This document shows positions 53,491 through 61,958 of a stretch of 63,700 nt of DNA, in pieces. Under the pieces are notes generated by a model. The model did no database searches. It saw only the letters and a program-made list of their open reading frames with translations, and had not been told where the DNA came from. Positions within the stretch are counted from its first letter, which is position 1; every line of letters starts with the position of its first letter. Where the stretch lies: assembly GCA_937120965.1 (NCBI GenBank), contig CAKZKA010000157.1, positions 1 to 63,700 of the forward strand, read 5' to 3'. The translations under genes were made by a program, and so were the position numbers. The stretch comes from an uncultured Chloroflexota bacterium (GTDB taxonomy: Bacteria; Chloroflexota; Chloroflexia; Chloroflexales; Chloroflexaceae).

Positions 53491-54657
53491 TCACCCTCCC
53501 CACTCCGGCGCGCCGTCTGGCGACTCGCTCGCGTAGATCGGCGCCTCCTGCTGCCGGGTGGCGGCCCTGGGCGCGATCACGACGATGCTCTCCTTACGCA
53601 GCACCAGTCGCACCGGCGTGCCGGGGGGCAACGGCAGGGTGGTGTAGGACGATGCCGGGTGCGCTATCTCGACCAGGTGGCCGTCGCTGAGGGCGACCCG
53701 CAAGTGGTGGAGGTGCCGTCCCGGGCGTCGCTCGATCACCTGGCCCTCGATCAGGTTCTGGCCAAGCATGCGGTTCAACGGGCGGTCCGGGTAGACCAGG
53801 CGGATATCTTCGGGACGGATGTAGGCCGTGACCTCCGCGCCCGGCGGCAGATCCAGCGGTGGCGCGGTCAGCAGTCGCCCATCCCAGTCGAGCACTGTCT
53901 GCCCGCGCGTGACCTCGACCACCCGCGCGGCAATCGCATTGGGTATGCCCAGGATCTCGAGCACCCGCCGGTTCGCCGGACAGGTGAAAACATCGTCAAG
54001 TTGCCCGATCTGCTCGACGCGCCCGTCGCGCACCACCGCGAGCCGGTGGCCCACCGCAAAGGCATCATCGAGGTTATGGGTCACGTAGATGACGATCAAC
54101 TGCTGCTCAGCCTGGAGGGCGCGCAGATCGGCGTGGAGGCGTTCGCGGATGCGCCGGTCCAGCGCGGCGAAGGCCTCGTCGAACAGCAGCACGCGCGGTT
54201 CGGCGGCCAGGGCGCGGGCAATGGCTACACGCTGTTGCTGGCCACCCGACAGCTCGTGGGGCATGCGCTGGGCCAGGTGCCCGAGGCGCATCCGCTCCAG
54301 CAGCGCCAGGGCGCGGTCGCGCGCGTCGCGCTGCCCGGCCAGCGGAAAGGCCACGTTCGCCAGCGCGGTCAGGTGGGGGAAGAGCGCGTACTGTTGAAAA
54401 ACATAGCCGACCCGGCGCTTGCGCGCCGGGAGATGAACCGGTCGCAGCCCTGCTTCGCGCCGAAAGAAGAGCGTGTCGTCCAGGGCGATTCGTCCCCGAT
54501 CCGGGCGCATCAACCCGGCGATGGCCTGGAGCGTCTGGGTCTTGCCGGCCCCTGATGGCCCGAAGAGCACCAGGATCTCCGCTGCGACGCTGAACTGCAT
54601 CTGGAGCGTCAGCGGCCCGAGGCGTTTTTCGATGTCGACCTGGAGGTGTGGGCCCAT
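53491..54657 (-). CDS. modC: Molybdate ABC transporter ATP-binding protein
   Basis: A 388-residue ABC ATPase. Walker A GPSGAGKT is at 33-40, the Q-loop in YVFQQYALFP, the signature LSGGQ at 136-140, Walker B LLFDEAFAALD and the His switch in YVTHNLDDA. The C-terminal 130 residues form a MOP/TOBE regulatory domain (VTAYIRPEDIRLVYPDRPLNRMLGQNLIEG split over its strands), which binds molybdate or tungstate. It energises uptake through ModB. It lies 470 bases after modB, the gap being filled by R2, R4 and R1 repeats, so it may need its own promoter. Confidence 0.9.
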   Translation of the reverse strand: MGPHLQVDIEKRLGPLTLQMQFSVAAEILVLFGPSGAGKTQTLQAIAGLMRPDRGRIALDDTLFFRREAGLRPVHLPARKRRVGYVFQQYALFPHLTALANVAFPLAGQRDARDRALALLERMRLGHLAQRMPHELSGGQQQRVAIARALAAEPRVLLFDEAFAALDRRIRERLHADLRALQAEQQLIVIYVTHNLDDAFAVGHRLAVVRDGRVEQIGQLDDVFTCPANRRVLEILGIPNAIAARVVEVTRGQTVLDWDGRLLTAPPLDLPPGAEVTAYIRPEDIRLVYPDRPLNRMLGQNLIEGQVIERRPGRHLHHLRVALSDGHLVEIAHPASSYTTLPLPPGTPVRLVLRKESIVVIAPRAATRQQEAPIYASESPDGAPEWGG

Positions 54658-54721
54658 GGCGTATCTCCTCGGAGGCCGTCGCGGCTTTGCCGCGCGCTAC
54701 GGGGATGAAAACAGTTTCGTG

Positions 54722-54812
54722 TGCGTGTTCACACTTCTCCCGGGTGCGCAGGCATCTTGCCCGCATCCAGGCCATTGCAGACGGGACGCCTTACCCCACA
54801 CGTGAATACGTA
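54722..54812. repeat. R2 repeat, shortened copy
   Basis: Begins TGCGTGTTCAC and ends GTGAATACGTA; 91 bp, one internal hairpin missing compared with the 111-bp copies. Confidence 0.75.
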
Positions 54813-54829
54813 CGGTTTCGTCCCTGGGC

Positions 54830-54965
54830 GGACAAAGCATATGGGCGCCGACGGGCGGTATGGCGTTGGGATGCGCTGGGTGGTCCTCACCCCTGGCAGA
54901 GCCACGCGCGGGGGCGTTCCAATGCGGTACACACCACGTTGGCTCGGATGGTCTGTCCGCCCGTA
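54830..54965. repeat. R4 repeat unit
   Basis: Carries GGGCGCCGACGGGCGGTATG, GGGGGCGTTCCAATGCGGTA and CTCGGATGGTCTGTCCGCCC, the opposite orientation of the R4 unit at 53120. It abuts an R1 copy. Confidence 0.7.
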
Positions 54966-55069
54966 ATACCATTTTGGATTTTAGATTTTGGATTGTGGAT
55001 TGCCACACTGGGCAGCACAACGCCTGAAATCGCTTCAGGCAATGCGGCATCATCAACGGTAATTGGTAT
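54966..55069 (+). repeat. R1 repeat, complete 104-bp copy
   Basis: Same orientation as the copy at 38006 and nearly identical. It lies between modB and modC within the transport operon. Confidence 0.92.
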
Positions 55070-55127
55070 AAACCCGGTGAAAAGGGGTATTGACAGCGCC
55101 GCGCCGGGGCGCGGACCGGATTGCCCC

Positions 55128-55817
55128 TCACCCATCACTCGCCCCCTCTTCGGAGCGGCCCTCGGGACGATAGCGCTGCGGCGGTGGTTCGATCCAGCGC
55201 ACCCAGAGCAGGCCGGCAAAAGCCAGGCCGGTCATCACCAGCACCATCAGGTGGGCGTCGGCGTAGCGCTGGGCCTGAACAGCATCGTAGATCGCCACCG
55301 GCAGGGTCTGGGTGCGCCCGGGGATGTTGCCGGTGACCATCAGGGTTGCGCCGAACTCGCCGAGCGCCCGCGCGCTGCCGAGTATCATCCCTGCCAGGAT
55401 GCCGCGCCGGGCCAGTGGCAGGGTGATCTGCCAGAAGATCCGCCACTCGCTTGATCCGAGAGTGCGCGCCGCATTTTCCAGCACCGGATCAACATTTGCC
55501 AGCGCCGCCCGGCTGCTCTGGATCATCAACGGTAGCCCCACCACCGTCGCCGCGACCACAGCAGCCGGCCAGGTAAACAGGATGCGCACGTTGAACCATT
55601 CCACCAGGGGGCTTCCGCGGCCCAGTGCCAGCAACAGATAGTAGCCAATCACACTTGGCGGGAGCACCAGCGGCAGCAGGAGGATCGTTTCGATCACAAG
55701 CTGCCCCGGCAGTCGGACGCGGGTCAGCAGCAGGGCAAGGGCCAGGCCGATGACCGTGATGCAGATCGTCGCGATCGTCGTTACCTGGAGTGAGAGCCAG
55801 AACGCCGGCCAGTTCAT
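55128..55817 (-). CDS. modB: Molybdate ABC transporter permease
   Basis: A 229-residue inner-membrane permease with about five or six membrane helices. The conserved cytosolic EAA loop is ENAARTLGSSEWRIFWQITLPLARRGILAG split across its helix, and LGEFGATLMVTGNIPGRTQTLP is the ModB/CysT-type signature after it. The C-terminal tail is charged. Its start overlaps the modA stop by four bases. Confidence 0.93.
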   Translation of the reverse strand: MNWPAFWLSLQVTTIATICITVIGLALALLLTRVRLPGQLVIETILLLPLVLPPSVIGYYLLLALGRGSPLVEWFNVRILFTWPAAVVAATVVGLPLMIQSSRAALANVDPVLENAARTLGSSEWRIFWQITLPLARRGILAGMILGSARALGEFGATLMVTGNIPGRTQTLPVAIYDAVQAQRYADAHLMVLVMTGLAFAGLLWVRWIEPPPQRYRPEGRSEEGASDG

Positions 55818-56638
55818 TCGGGGATCTCACCGGGCAGCATAAAACCGTACTTCTTCATGATGGCATGACCGTCGGGGCCGTTGACAAAGGCGATGAACTG
55901 GCGAGCCGCAGTCTCGTGCGGCGTGCCCGTAATCGCTGCTGCCATCTGGATCAAGGGGTGATCGGGGTGCAGCTCCGCCGGAACGACCGTCCAGAAACCG
56001 TTGCTCTGGACGCTGAGGGACAGTGCCACGATGGCGACATCAACATTGCCCGTGTCGGCCAGAGTGAGCGCCTGGACAACATTTTCGCCGAAGACCAGCC
56101 GCGGTTCGACGGTTTCCCAGATGCCAGCGCGCTCCAGCGCCTCCTTCGCCGCCTGGCCGTAGGGCGCGTGCTCGGGGTTGGCAATCGCGATCCGTTCAAA
56201 GACCGGATCGGCCAGATCCTCGATGCGTTCTAGTTTGCGCGGGCTGTCGCGACGGTTCCAGAGTGCCAGGCGGCCCTGGGCGTATATCTCCATAGTATCG
56301 GCGATGACCAGCCCGTTGCGGTTGAGGTCCTCGATAAACGACTTATTCGCCGCAAAGAACAGATCGAACGGCGCGCCGCGCTCGATCTGCTGGGCAAGCT
56401 GGCCGGTTGAGCCGAAGTTGAAAATGACCCGGATGCCGGTTTGTTGCTCGAACAGGGCGCCCAGTTCCTGGAACGCTGGCGTCAGATCGGCCGCCGCCGC
56501 CACGGTGAGTTCGGAGGTTGTCTGTGCTACCAGGGCGCCATCGGGTCGCTCCGTGGGGCGAACGCTTGCCGGCGCGGCGCAGGCAGTGAGCAGGAGCAAC
56601 GCGAGGGCCACCAGCAGCCTGACAGGTGCTGACTTCAC
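55814..56638 (-). CDS. modA: Molybdate-binding lipoprotein
   Basis: A 274-residue substrate-binding lipoprotein. The signal peptide ends in the lipobox LTAC with Cys20 as lipid-attachment residue. The mature part has TVAAAADLTPAFQELG, FNFGSTGQLAQQIERGAPFDLFFAA and IAIANPEHAPYGQAA, all typical of ModA, with Ser and Tyr residues that bind the oxyanion. Tungstate rather than molybdate cannot be excluded. The GTG at 56638 follows GGAGG by five bases; a longer frame from 56737 has no signal peptide at its start. It could feed Mo to the nitrogenase encoded 24 kb away and to other Mo enzymes. Confidence 0.93.
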   Translation of the reverse strand: MKSAPVRLLVALALLLLTACAAPASVRPTERPDGALVAQTTSELTVAAAADLTPAFQELGALFEQQTGIRVIFNFGSTGQLAQQIERGAPFDLFFAANKSFIEDLNRNGLVIADTMEIYAQGRLALWNRRDSPRKLERIEDLADPVFERIAIANPEHAPYGQAAKEALERAGIWETVEPRLVFGENVVQALTLADTGNVDVAIVALSLSVQSNGFWTVVPAELHPDHPLIQMAAAITGTPHETAARQFIAFVNGPDGHAIMKKYGFMLPGEIPE

Positions 56639-56879
56639 AGAACCTCCGGTCCACGTTATGAGAGTTTGGGGAAAGCTACGCCCTCCCGGACCCGCCTCCC
56701 TTTCAGGTGTTCTGGCGGATGGCGTCCTTGTCCTCACCCCCCTGCCTCCCTTGTGTGAATGTAACGATGCCTGGATTACAATACCATACCTCTGTCTTTG
56801 TGGCTTTCACGGGTAGATTTTTTTGGCCACGGCCGCTTCACTCCACCCCCCGGACCCTCTCTCCTGCTCAGGGAAAGGG
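56639..56879. other. Spacer upstream of modA
   Basis: Contains the modA leader and a GC-rich R3-like fragment. No promoter pair good enough to call was found and no Moco riboswitch pattern was recognised. No gene. Confidence 0.4.
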
Positions 56880-57205
56880 GGAGCGAATGAAAATATTATT
56901 GTTCTGGGAGGGCGTAGCCCTCCCAAACCCTCCCTGCTGGTGGGTTGTTTCCTGGGAGGGCTGCGCCCCCCAAACCCTCCCGGTGGGGAGGGCTTGCCGC
57001 CCCGTGGGCGGGGGTATGGGGAAACCCGGTTTCCCTATATGTTCACGTTAGACGCCCATGCGCGTGGCGCACAACGCCGCGATGACTATGGGGTATCTCT
57101 GGGAGGGCGTAGAGACGCAGCGCCGCTGCGTCTCTACGCCCAAACCCTCCTCAGGGAGGGGGATGGGGAAACCCGGTTTCCCCGTATTTTCACCTCAGTG
57201 TCGAG
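56880..57205. repeat. R3 repeat array
   Basis: Includes AATGAAAATATTATTGTTCT, GGGCGTAGCCCTCCC, palindromes at about 57018 and 57165 and two tails of the type ATGTTCACG/TTTTCACCTCA. A segment GGCGTAGAGACGCAGCGCCG followed by its complement forms a further hairpin near 57104-57142. Confidence 0.75.
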
Positions 57206-57271
57206 ATGCGAGTCTAGCTGAGACACGGCATCACTGTCAAGGGGAACCTGGAACGACCCGCCAGACTCGTG

Positions 57272-57300
57272 TTGACGCCCGACTCGCGACTGACTATAAT
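57272..57300 (+). promoter_or_regulatory. Promoter of the DsbA-like gene
   Basis: TTGACG (57272-57277) and perfect TATAAT (57295-57300) with 17 bases between. The transcript would start near 57307 and have a leader of about 255 bases. Confidence 0.7.
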
Positions 57301-57562
57301 GCCTTTGTTAATATGCCCGCGGGCTACCCGGAAGGGTCCCGGAGGGTGCGATCCTCGCCAACCCTCCTGGATCGAGGCATGGTTCGACGAACGTAGCCCA
57401 TGTGGGAGAACCAGGTTTCCCCGGGTTCACCCTGAAAACAGATGGTTTGTTGCGGGGAGAAAAATCGTTACTCTGTACTTTTTTGCCGCATCCAGCATTA
57501 TCATCACGATGGATCACGTGCAGCGTATTGTACCGATCACGTAACAACGCGGAGAAACCGTA

Positions 57563-58267
57563 ATGAGCAGCGTCTCGGGTCAGCGCGGGCGCAAAGTCAC
57601 TGCGCGCAAGCAGAATCCTCTCCTCCCCTTCTACCTCGTGGTTGGCGCCGTTGTGCTGATAGGCATAGCCTTTCTCGCCACCTACCTGTTGCGGAGCCGC
57701 GCTACCCCGCCGATTGCTGCACCAACCGTGCCGGTGGGCCAGACTGCCGAAGGCTTCTGGTACAAGGGCAGCCCCGAGGCTCCGGTGACCGTGACCGAAT
57801 ACGCCGATTACCAGTGCCCCTCCTGCGCCTATTACGATCGGAACATGGCGCCGATCATCTTGCGCGATTACATCGAGACCGGCAAAGTCAGGTTCGTGTA
57901 TCACGAGGTGCCCCTCGATAGCCACAAGCACGCCGTTGCTGCCGCCGCTGCCGGGCGCTGCGCGGGCGAGCAGGGCAAGTTCTGGCAGATGCACGATATG
58001 CTCTACCTGAACCAGCAGCAGTGGGCGACCCTAAACAATGTTCAGAATGTCTTCAGTGGCTACGCCGGGCAGTTGGGCCTCGATCGCGCCGCCTTCGACG
58101 CCTGTATGAGCAGCGGCGCCCAGGCTCAGGCCGTTACCGCGGCTGCCGAGGCGGCCTTCGCTGCCGGGGTGAATGCCACGCCGACCTTCAATGTGAATGG
58201 CCAGATCGTGGATATGCGCGGTCTTCCTGGCGCTATCGAGGCGGCCCTGCGGGCGGCCGGTCAGTAG
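57563..58267 (+). CDS. Membrane-anchored DsbA-like thiol:disulfide protein
   Basis: A 234-residue protein: a basic N-terminus, one membrane segment (about 23-43), a Pro-rich linker, then a DsbA/DSBA-like thioredoxin fold facing outside. The active site is CPSC (Cys85-Cys88 in YADYQCPSCAYY) and the cis-Pro loop is NATPTFNVNG. It resembles the BdbD/DsbA group that puts disulfides into exported proteins. A third and fourth Cys (GRCAGEQ, DACMSS) could form a structural disulfide. ATG at 57563 follows GGAG. No DsbB or VKOR gene is beside it. Confidence 0.92.
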   Translation: MSSVSGQRGRKVTARKQNPLLPFYLVVGAVVLIGIAFLATYLLRSRATPPIAAPTVPVGQTAEGFWYKGSPEAPVTVTEYADYQCPSCAYYDRNMAPIILRDYIETGKVRFVYHEVPLDSHKHAVAAAAAGRCAGEQGKFWQMHDMLYLNQQQWATLNNVQNVFSGYAGQLGLDRAAFDACMSSGAQAQAVTAAAEAAFAAGVNATPTFNVNGQIVDMRGLPGAIEAALRAAGQ

Positions 58268-58371
58268 TGCCGGTTGGAAGTGAACAGACTGTATACGCGC
58301 CATCGCCCGGGCATCGAAACGCTACCGCGGCGATCCGCCATTCGTCGTCTGCTGGCGGTATGACATGCCGG

Positions 58372-58400
58372 TTGACAGCCCCTGCGCGCGCCGCTATAAT
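58372..58400 (+). promoter_or_regulatory. Promoter of the secD-secF operon
   Basis: Perfect consensus TTGACA (58372-58377) and TATAAT (58395-58400) with 17 bases between. The start is near 58407, about 35 bases before secD. Confidence 0.85.
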
Positions 58401-58441
58401 GCCGCGGTTCTTGCCACAGCATCGCAGAAATCAGGTGCCCT

Positions 58442-59845
58442 GTGCGTAACCGGGAAATCATCTCGCTCATTCTCATCGCGGTCGTGACGGCCCTGGCCCT
58501 GTGGATCAATCTGGTTCCAAGCCAGACCTTCCTCGGCCGCGATGTTAGCTTCCGCCTCGGTCTCGACCTCCAGGGCGGTATTCAGGTTCTGCTCCGCTCG
58601 ACCGACCCCGAGACCACCCCCGACCAGATGGAAACCGCCCGCCGCGTGATCGAGCGGCGTGTCAATGCCCTCGGCGTTGGCGAAACGGTGGTGCAACTCG
58701 CCGGGAACGACCGGTTGATTGTCGAACTGCCCGGGGTGGAGAACCCGGAGCAGGCCATTGATACTCTGCGCGGAACCGGACGACTCGAGTTTATCGACTC
58801 GCAGGGCCAGTTCCTGTCCCCCGGCACGGTCGTTCGCACCAGCAACAGCCCCAACCCGCCCCAGTTGAGCGCCACCGAGGGCCTGACCGAAACCGTTGAT
58901 CCCGCCACCCTCGGCCCGATCTTTCCGAGCATCACCGATGGCGCCGACCTCGATACCGCGTCGGTTCAGCCGACCATTTCTCAGACCGGCGTCACCAGCC
59001 GGCCCGCCGTGTCGTTTACCTTCCGCGGCGAGTCGGCTACGCGCCTGGCGCAATTTACTGCCACTAACATCGGCCAGCCGATGTGCATCGTGCTCGACAA
59101 TCGGGTTGTCAGTTGCCCGGTCATCGAAGCCGCGCTGACCGATGGCTCGGGCGTGATCACCACCAACAGCGTGGAGGATCGCGACGCGATCCTCAATCAG
59201 TTGAAATATGGCGCGCTCCCTGTGCCCCTGGTGGTGGAGACCACGCGCTCAATTACTGCCACTCTGGGCCAGGAGTCGGTCCAGGCCAGTATTGTTGCCG
59301 GCACGATGGGTCTGGTCGTTGTAGCCCTGTTCATGATCCTGTTCTACCGCTTCCCCGGGATGCTGGCGACCCTGGCGCTGGTCATCTACACCTTGATCAG
59401 CTTTGCGATCTACCGCTTTGTGCCTATTACGCTGACCCTGCCGGGCATTGCCGGCTTTGTGCTCTCGATCGGCCTGGCAGTGGACGCGAATGTGCTCATC
59501 TTTGCCCGGCTCCGCGAGGAGTACCGGCGGGGCCGCGATATTCGCAGCGCGCTGGAACTGGGCTTCGAGGAGTCCTGGCCGGCCATTCGCGATTCAAGTG
59601 TTTCGACTCTGATCACCTGCGCAGTTCTCTTTGTCTTCGGCAGCAATTTTGGGGTGAGCATCATCCAGGGCTTCGCGCTGACCCTGGGCCTGGGTGTGCT
59701 GATCAGCCTCTTCACGGCGGTCGTGGTTACGCGCACCTTCTTGCGTCTGGCTGCGCCACTGTTCCGCGAGGAGCGCGCCTGGCTCTTCGGGATCGATCGC
59801 CGCGAGTCGCTGGCGGCGCCGCCTGCCGGCCCCAAGGTGGTGTAG
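58442..59845 (+). CDS. secD: Protein translocase subunit SecD
   Basis: A 467-residue RND-type membrane protein that uses the proton gradient to help pull proteins out of the SecYEG channel. It has an N-terminal membrane helix, the motif LGLDLQGGIQVLL, a shortened P1 external domain, and the six-helix bundle with IGLAVDANVLIFARLREE, whose Asp is needed for proton flow. Start is a GTG at 58442. A consensus promoter lies 40 bases upstream. It precedes secF by seven bases. Confidence 0.96.
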   Translation: MRNREIISLILIAVVTALALWINLVPSQTFLGRDVSFRLGLDLQGGIQVLLRSTDPETTPDQMETARRVIERRVNALGVGETVVQLAGNDRLIVELPGVENPEQAIDTLRGTGRLEFIDSQGQFLSPGTVVRTSNSPNPPQLSATEGLTETVDPATLGPIFPSITDGADLDTASVQPTISQTGVTSRPAVSFTFRGESATRLAQFTATNIGQPMCIVLDNRVVSCPVIEAALTDGSGVITTNSVEDRDAILNQLKYGALPVPLVVETTRSITATLGQESVQASIVAGTMGLVVVALFMILFYRFPGMLATLALVIYTLISFAIYRFVPITLTLPGIAGFVLSIGLAVDANVLIFARLREEYRRGRDIRSALELGFEESWPAIRDSSVSTLITCAVLFVFGSNFGVSIIQGFALTLGLGVLISLFTAVVVTRTFLRLAAPLFREERAWLFGIDRRESLAAPPAGPKVV

Positions 59846-59852
59846 GACGGTT

Positions 59853-60869
59853 ATGGAAAAACTTGTCGCCCGGCGCTACTGGTGGTTTGGCCTCTCCCTG
59901 CTGATGATCCTGCCGGGGATGTACTTCATGCTCCTGCACCCCCTGGTCACCACGGGGAAGTTTGCCTTCGGTCTGCGCCCGAGCATTGATTTTAGCGGTG
60001 GCTCGCTGTGGGAGTTGCGGTTCGCCGATAAGGCCCCCGGTGAGATCAGCGACGAGGCCGTTGCCGCGGTGTTTGCCGCTCAGGGCTTCGAGAACGCTCA
60101 GGTGCGCATGAGCCAGGTCGAGCTGGAGGGCCGCCAGGTGGCCGATGCGATTGTGCGTACTCGCCCGCTGAGCGAAACCGGTCCGCGCGAAGAGACCGCC
60201 GCGGTTGAGGCGGCCCTGCAGGCCGAGTTTGGTACGGTAACGCGCGAACGTTTGGAGAGCGTCGGCCCGACAGTTAGTCAGGAGAGCACCCGCAGCGCGA
60301 TCATTGCCGTGGTCGTTGCCACGCTGATCATCCTGCTCTACCTGACCTGGGCCTTCCGCAGGGCGCCCCATCCCGTGCGCTACGGCATCTGCGCCATCCT
60401 GGCGATGATCCACGATGTGCTCGTCGTCCTTGGCATCGCGGCGATCTTCAGCACCTTTAACCAGCGCTTTGAGGTGGATGCCCTGTTCCTGACCGCCCTG
60501 CTCACCATCCTGAGCTTTTCGGTGCACGATACCATCGTCGTCTTCGATCGCATCCGCGAAAACCTGATCAATCGCCATCCCGCCGAGACATTCGATGATA
60601 TCGTCAACCATAGTATTGTGCAGACCCTGCCGCGCTCGATCAATACCCAGTTGACCACCTTCTTTACCCTCACGGCCTTGCTGCTCTTCGGTGGCGAGAC
60701 GATCCAGAACTTCGTCTTGATCATGCTGATCGGGCTGGTCAGCGGCACCTACTCGTCAATCTTCAACGCCGCGCAGTTGCTGGTGGTCTGGGAGCATCGC
60801 GAGTGGCGTCGCTGGTTCGGACGTGGCGGCTCCAGCGCCGATGAGCGCACCACTGCCCCTGCGAACTAA
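59853..60869 (+). CDS. secF: Protein translocase subunit SecF
   Basis: A 338-residue partner of SecD with the same fold: first membrane helix, the motif PSIDFSGGSLWELRF, external domain (about 50-140), and membrane helices with the SecF signature LTILSFSVHDTIVVFDRIREN including the functional Asp. Ends in a short charged tail. Followed three bases later by the SAM hydrolase gene, so all three are one transcript. Confidence 0.96.
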   Translation: MEKLVARRYWWFGLSLLMILPGMYFMLLHPLVTTGKFAFGLRPSIDFSGGSLWELRFADKAPGEISDEAVAAVFAAQGFENAQVRMSQVELEGRQVADAIVRTRPLSETGPREETAAVEAALQAEFGTVTRERLESVGPTVSQESTRSAIIAVVVATLIILLYLTWAFRRAPHPVRYGICAILAMIHDVLVVLGIAAIFSTFNQRFEVDALFLTALLTILSFSVHDTIVVFDRIRENLINRHPAETFDDIVNHSIVQTLPRSINTQLTTFFTLTALLLFGGETIQNFVLIMLIGLVSGTYSSIFNAAQLLVVWEHREWRRWFGRGGSSADERTTAPAN

Positions 60870-60872
60870 ATA

Positions 60873-61682
60873 ATGATCATCACCTTTCTTACCGATTTCG
60901 GCTACGAAGATGCCTACGTCGGGGCAATGAAGGGCGTGGCCCTGGGGATCTGCCCCGGGGCCACGCTCATTGACATCACCCACGCCGTGCCGCCCCAGGA
61001 TGTGCTGGCCGGCGCGCTGCTCCTTCCCGCCTATGTGCCCTTCTATCCGCCCGGCAGCATTCACGTGGTGGTGGTGGACCCCGGCGTGGGCAGTGAGCGG
61101 CGGGGGTTGGCGCTTGAAGTGCGCCTGGATGGCGCGCCGCAGGTGCTGGTCGGCCCCGACAACGGCGTCTTCTGGCCCCTGCTTACCGGCGCCGAGAGCT
61201 TTCGCGCCGTCAGCCTGACCGACAGTCGCTACTGGCGCCCGCAGGTCGCGCCCACCTTCCACGGTCGCGACGTGTTCACCCCCGTGGCCGCGCACCTCGC
61301 CGCGGGTCTGGCCTTCGAGGCCCTCGGTCCGCCGGTAAGCGACCTGGCGCGTCTGGACGTGCCGCCGGTGCGCCGGGAGGCGGGCGCGTTGCAGGGCGAG
61401 ATTCTGGTGATCGATCACTTCGGGAACTGCGCGAGCAATATCCGCGCCACCGATCTGGCCGACCTGGGGGCGCTGCCACACCTGCGGGTCATGGCCGCCG
61501 GGCGCGATCTCGGCCCGCCGCGGCGCACCTTTGCCGATGCGGCGGTGGGAGAGGCGCTGGCGCTGATCAACAGCGCTGGCTACCTTGAGGTCGCCGTGCG
61601 CGACGGGAGGGCCGATGTGGCGCTGGGCCTGCGTCGCGGTGCGCCCATTCGGGTTGAAGGTTTCGCTGCGCGGCCCGCCTGA
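60873..61682 (+). CDS. SAM hydrolase/hydroxide adenosyltransferase (DUF62 family)
   Basis: A 269-residue member of the family that splits S-adenosylmethionine into adenosine and methionine using water or hydroxide, related to fluorinase. The Asp-Arg-His set is Asp69 and Arg76/77 (VVDPGVGSERRG) with His130 (FHGRDVF); TDFGYEDAYVGAMKG forms the N-terminal nucleoside site. It is likely a trimer with a C-terminal beta-barrel domain. The biological purpose of the reaction is unclear even in characterised members. Co-transcription with secDF is probably incidental. Confidence 0.93.
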   Translation: MIITFLTDFGYEDAYVGAMKGVALGICPGATLIDITHAVPPQDVLAGALLLPAYVPFYPPGSIHVVVVDPGVGSERRGLALEVRLDGAPQVLVGPDNGVFWPLLTGAESFRAVSLTDSRYWRPQVAPTFHGRDVFTPVAAHLAAGLAFEALGPPVSDLARLDVPPVRREAGALQGEILVIDHFGNCASNIRATDLADLGALPHLRVMAAGRDLGPPRRTFADAAVGEALALINSAGYLEVAVRDGRADVALGLRRGAPIRVEGFAARPA

Positions 61683-61699
61683 GCCGCCGGGGGAGGGGT

Positions 61700-61945
61700 G
61701 GATAGCGGAGTACAGGTTGAAAAACCATCAGCCGGTGCAGCCACGCGGGCAGGGGTGTGGAGAGACCAGGTGTTCACCATTCCTCAACCGGTGGTGGGGG
61801 GCGCCGGGCGCCCCCGCAGGGAGGGGCGTGGTTCGGCAAGCTCACCACAGGTGGGGAAACCCGGTTTCCCCATCCCCCAAGCGGTGGTGGGGGCGCTCCA
61901 GCGCTGCTGTTTCCCGGGAGGGCGTAGCCCTCGTGGTGGGGAGGG
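61700..61945. repeat. R3 repeat island
   Basis: Has GCGCCGGGCGCCCCCGCAGG, the GGCAAGCTCACCACAGGTGG segment, one clear palindrome near 61854-61872 and GGGCGTAGCCCT. It lies between convergent genes. Confidence 0.75.
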
Positions 61946-61958
61946 TTCTGAAACTGCC

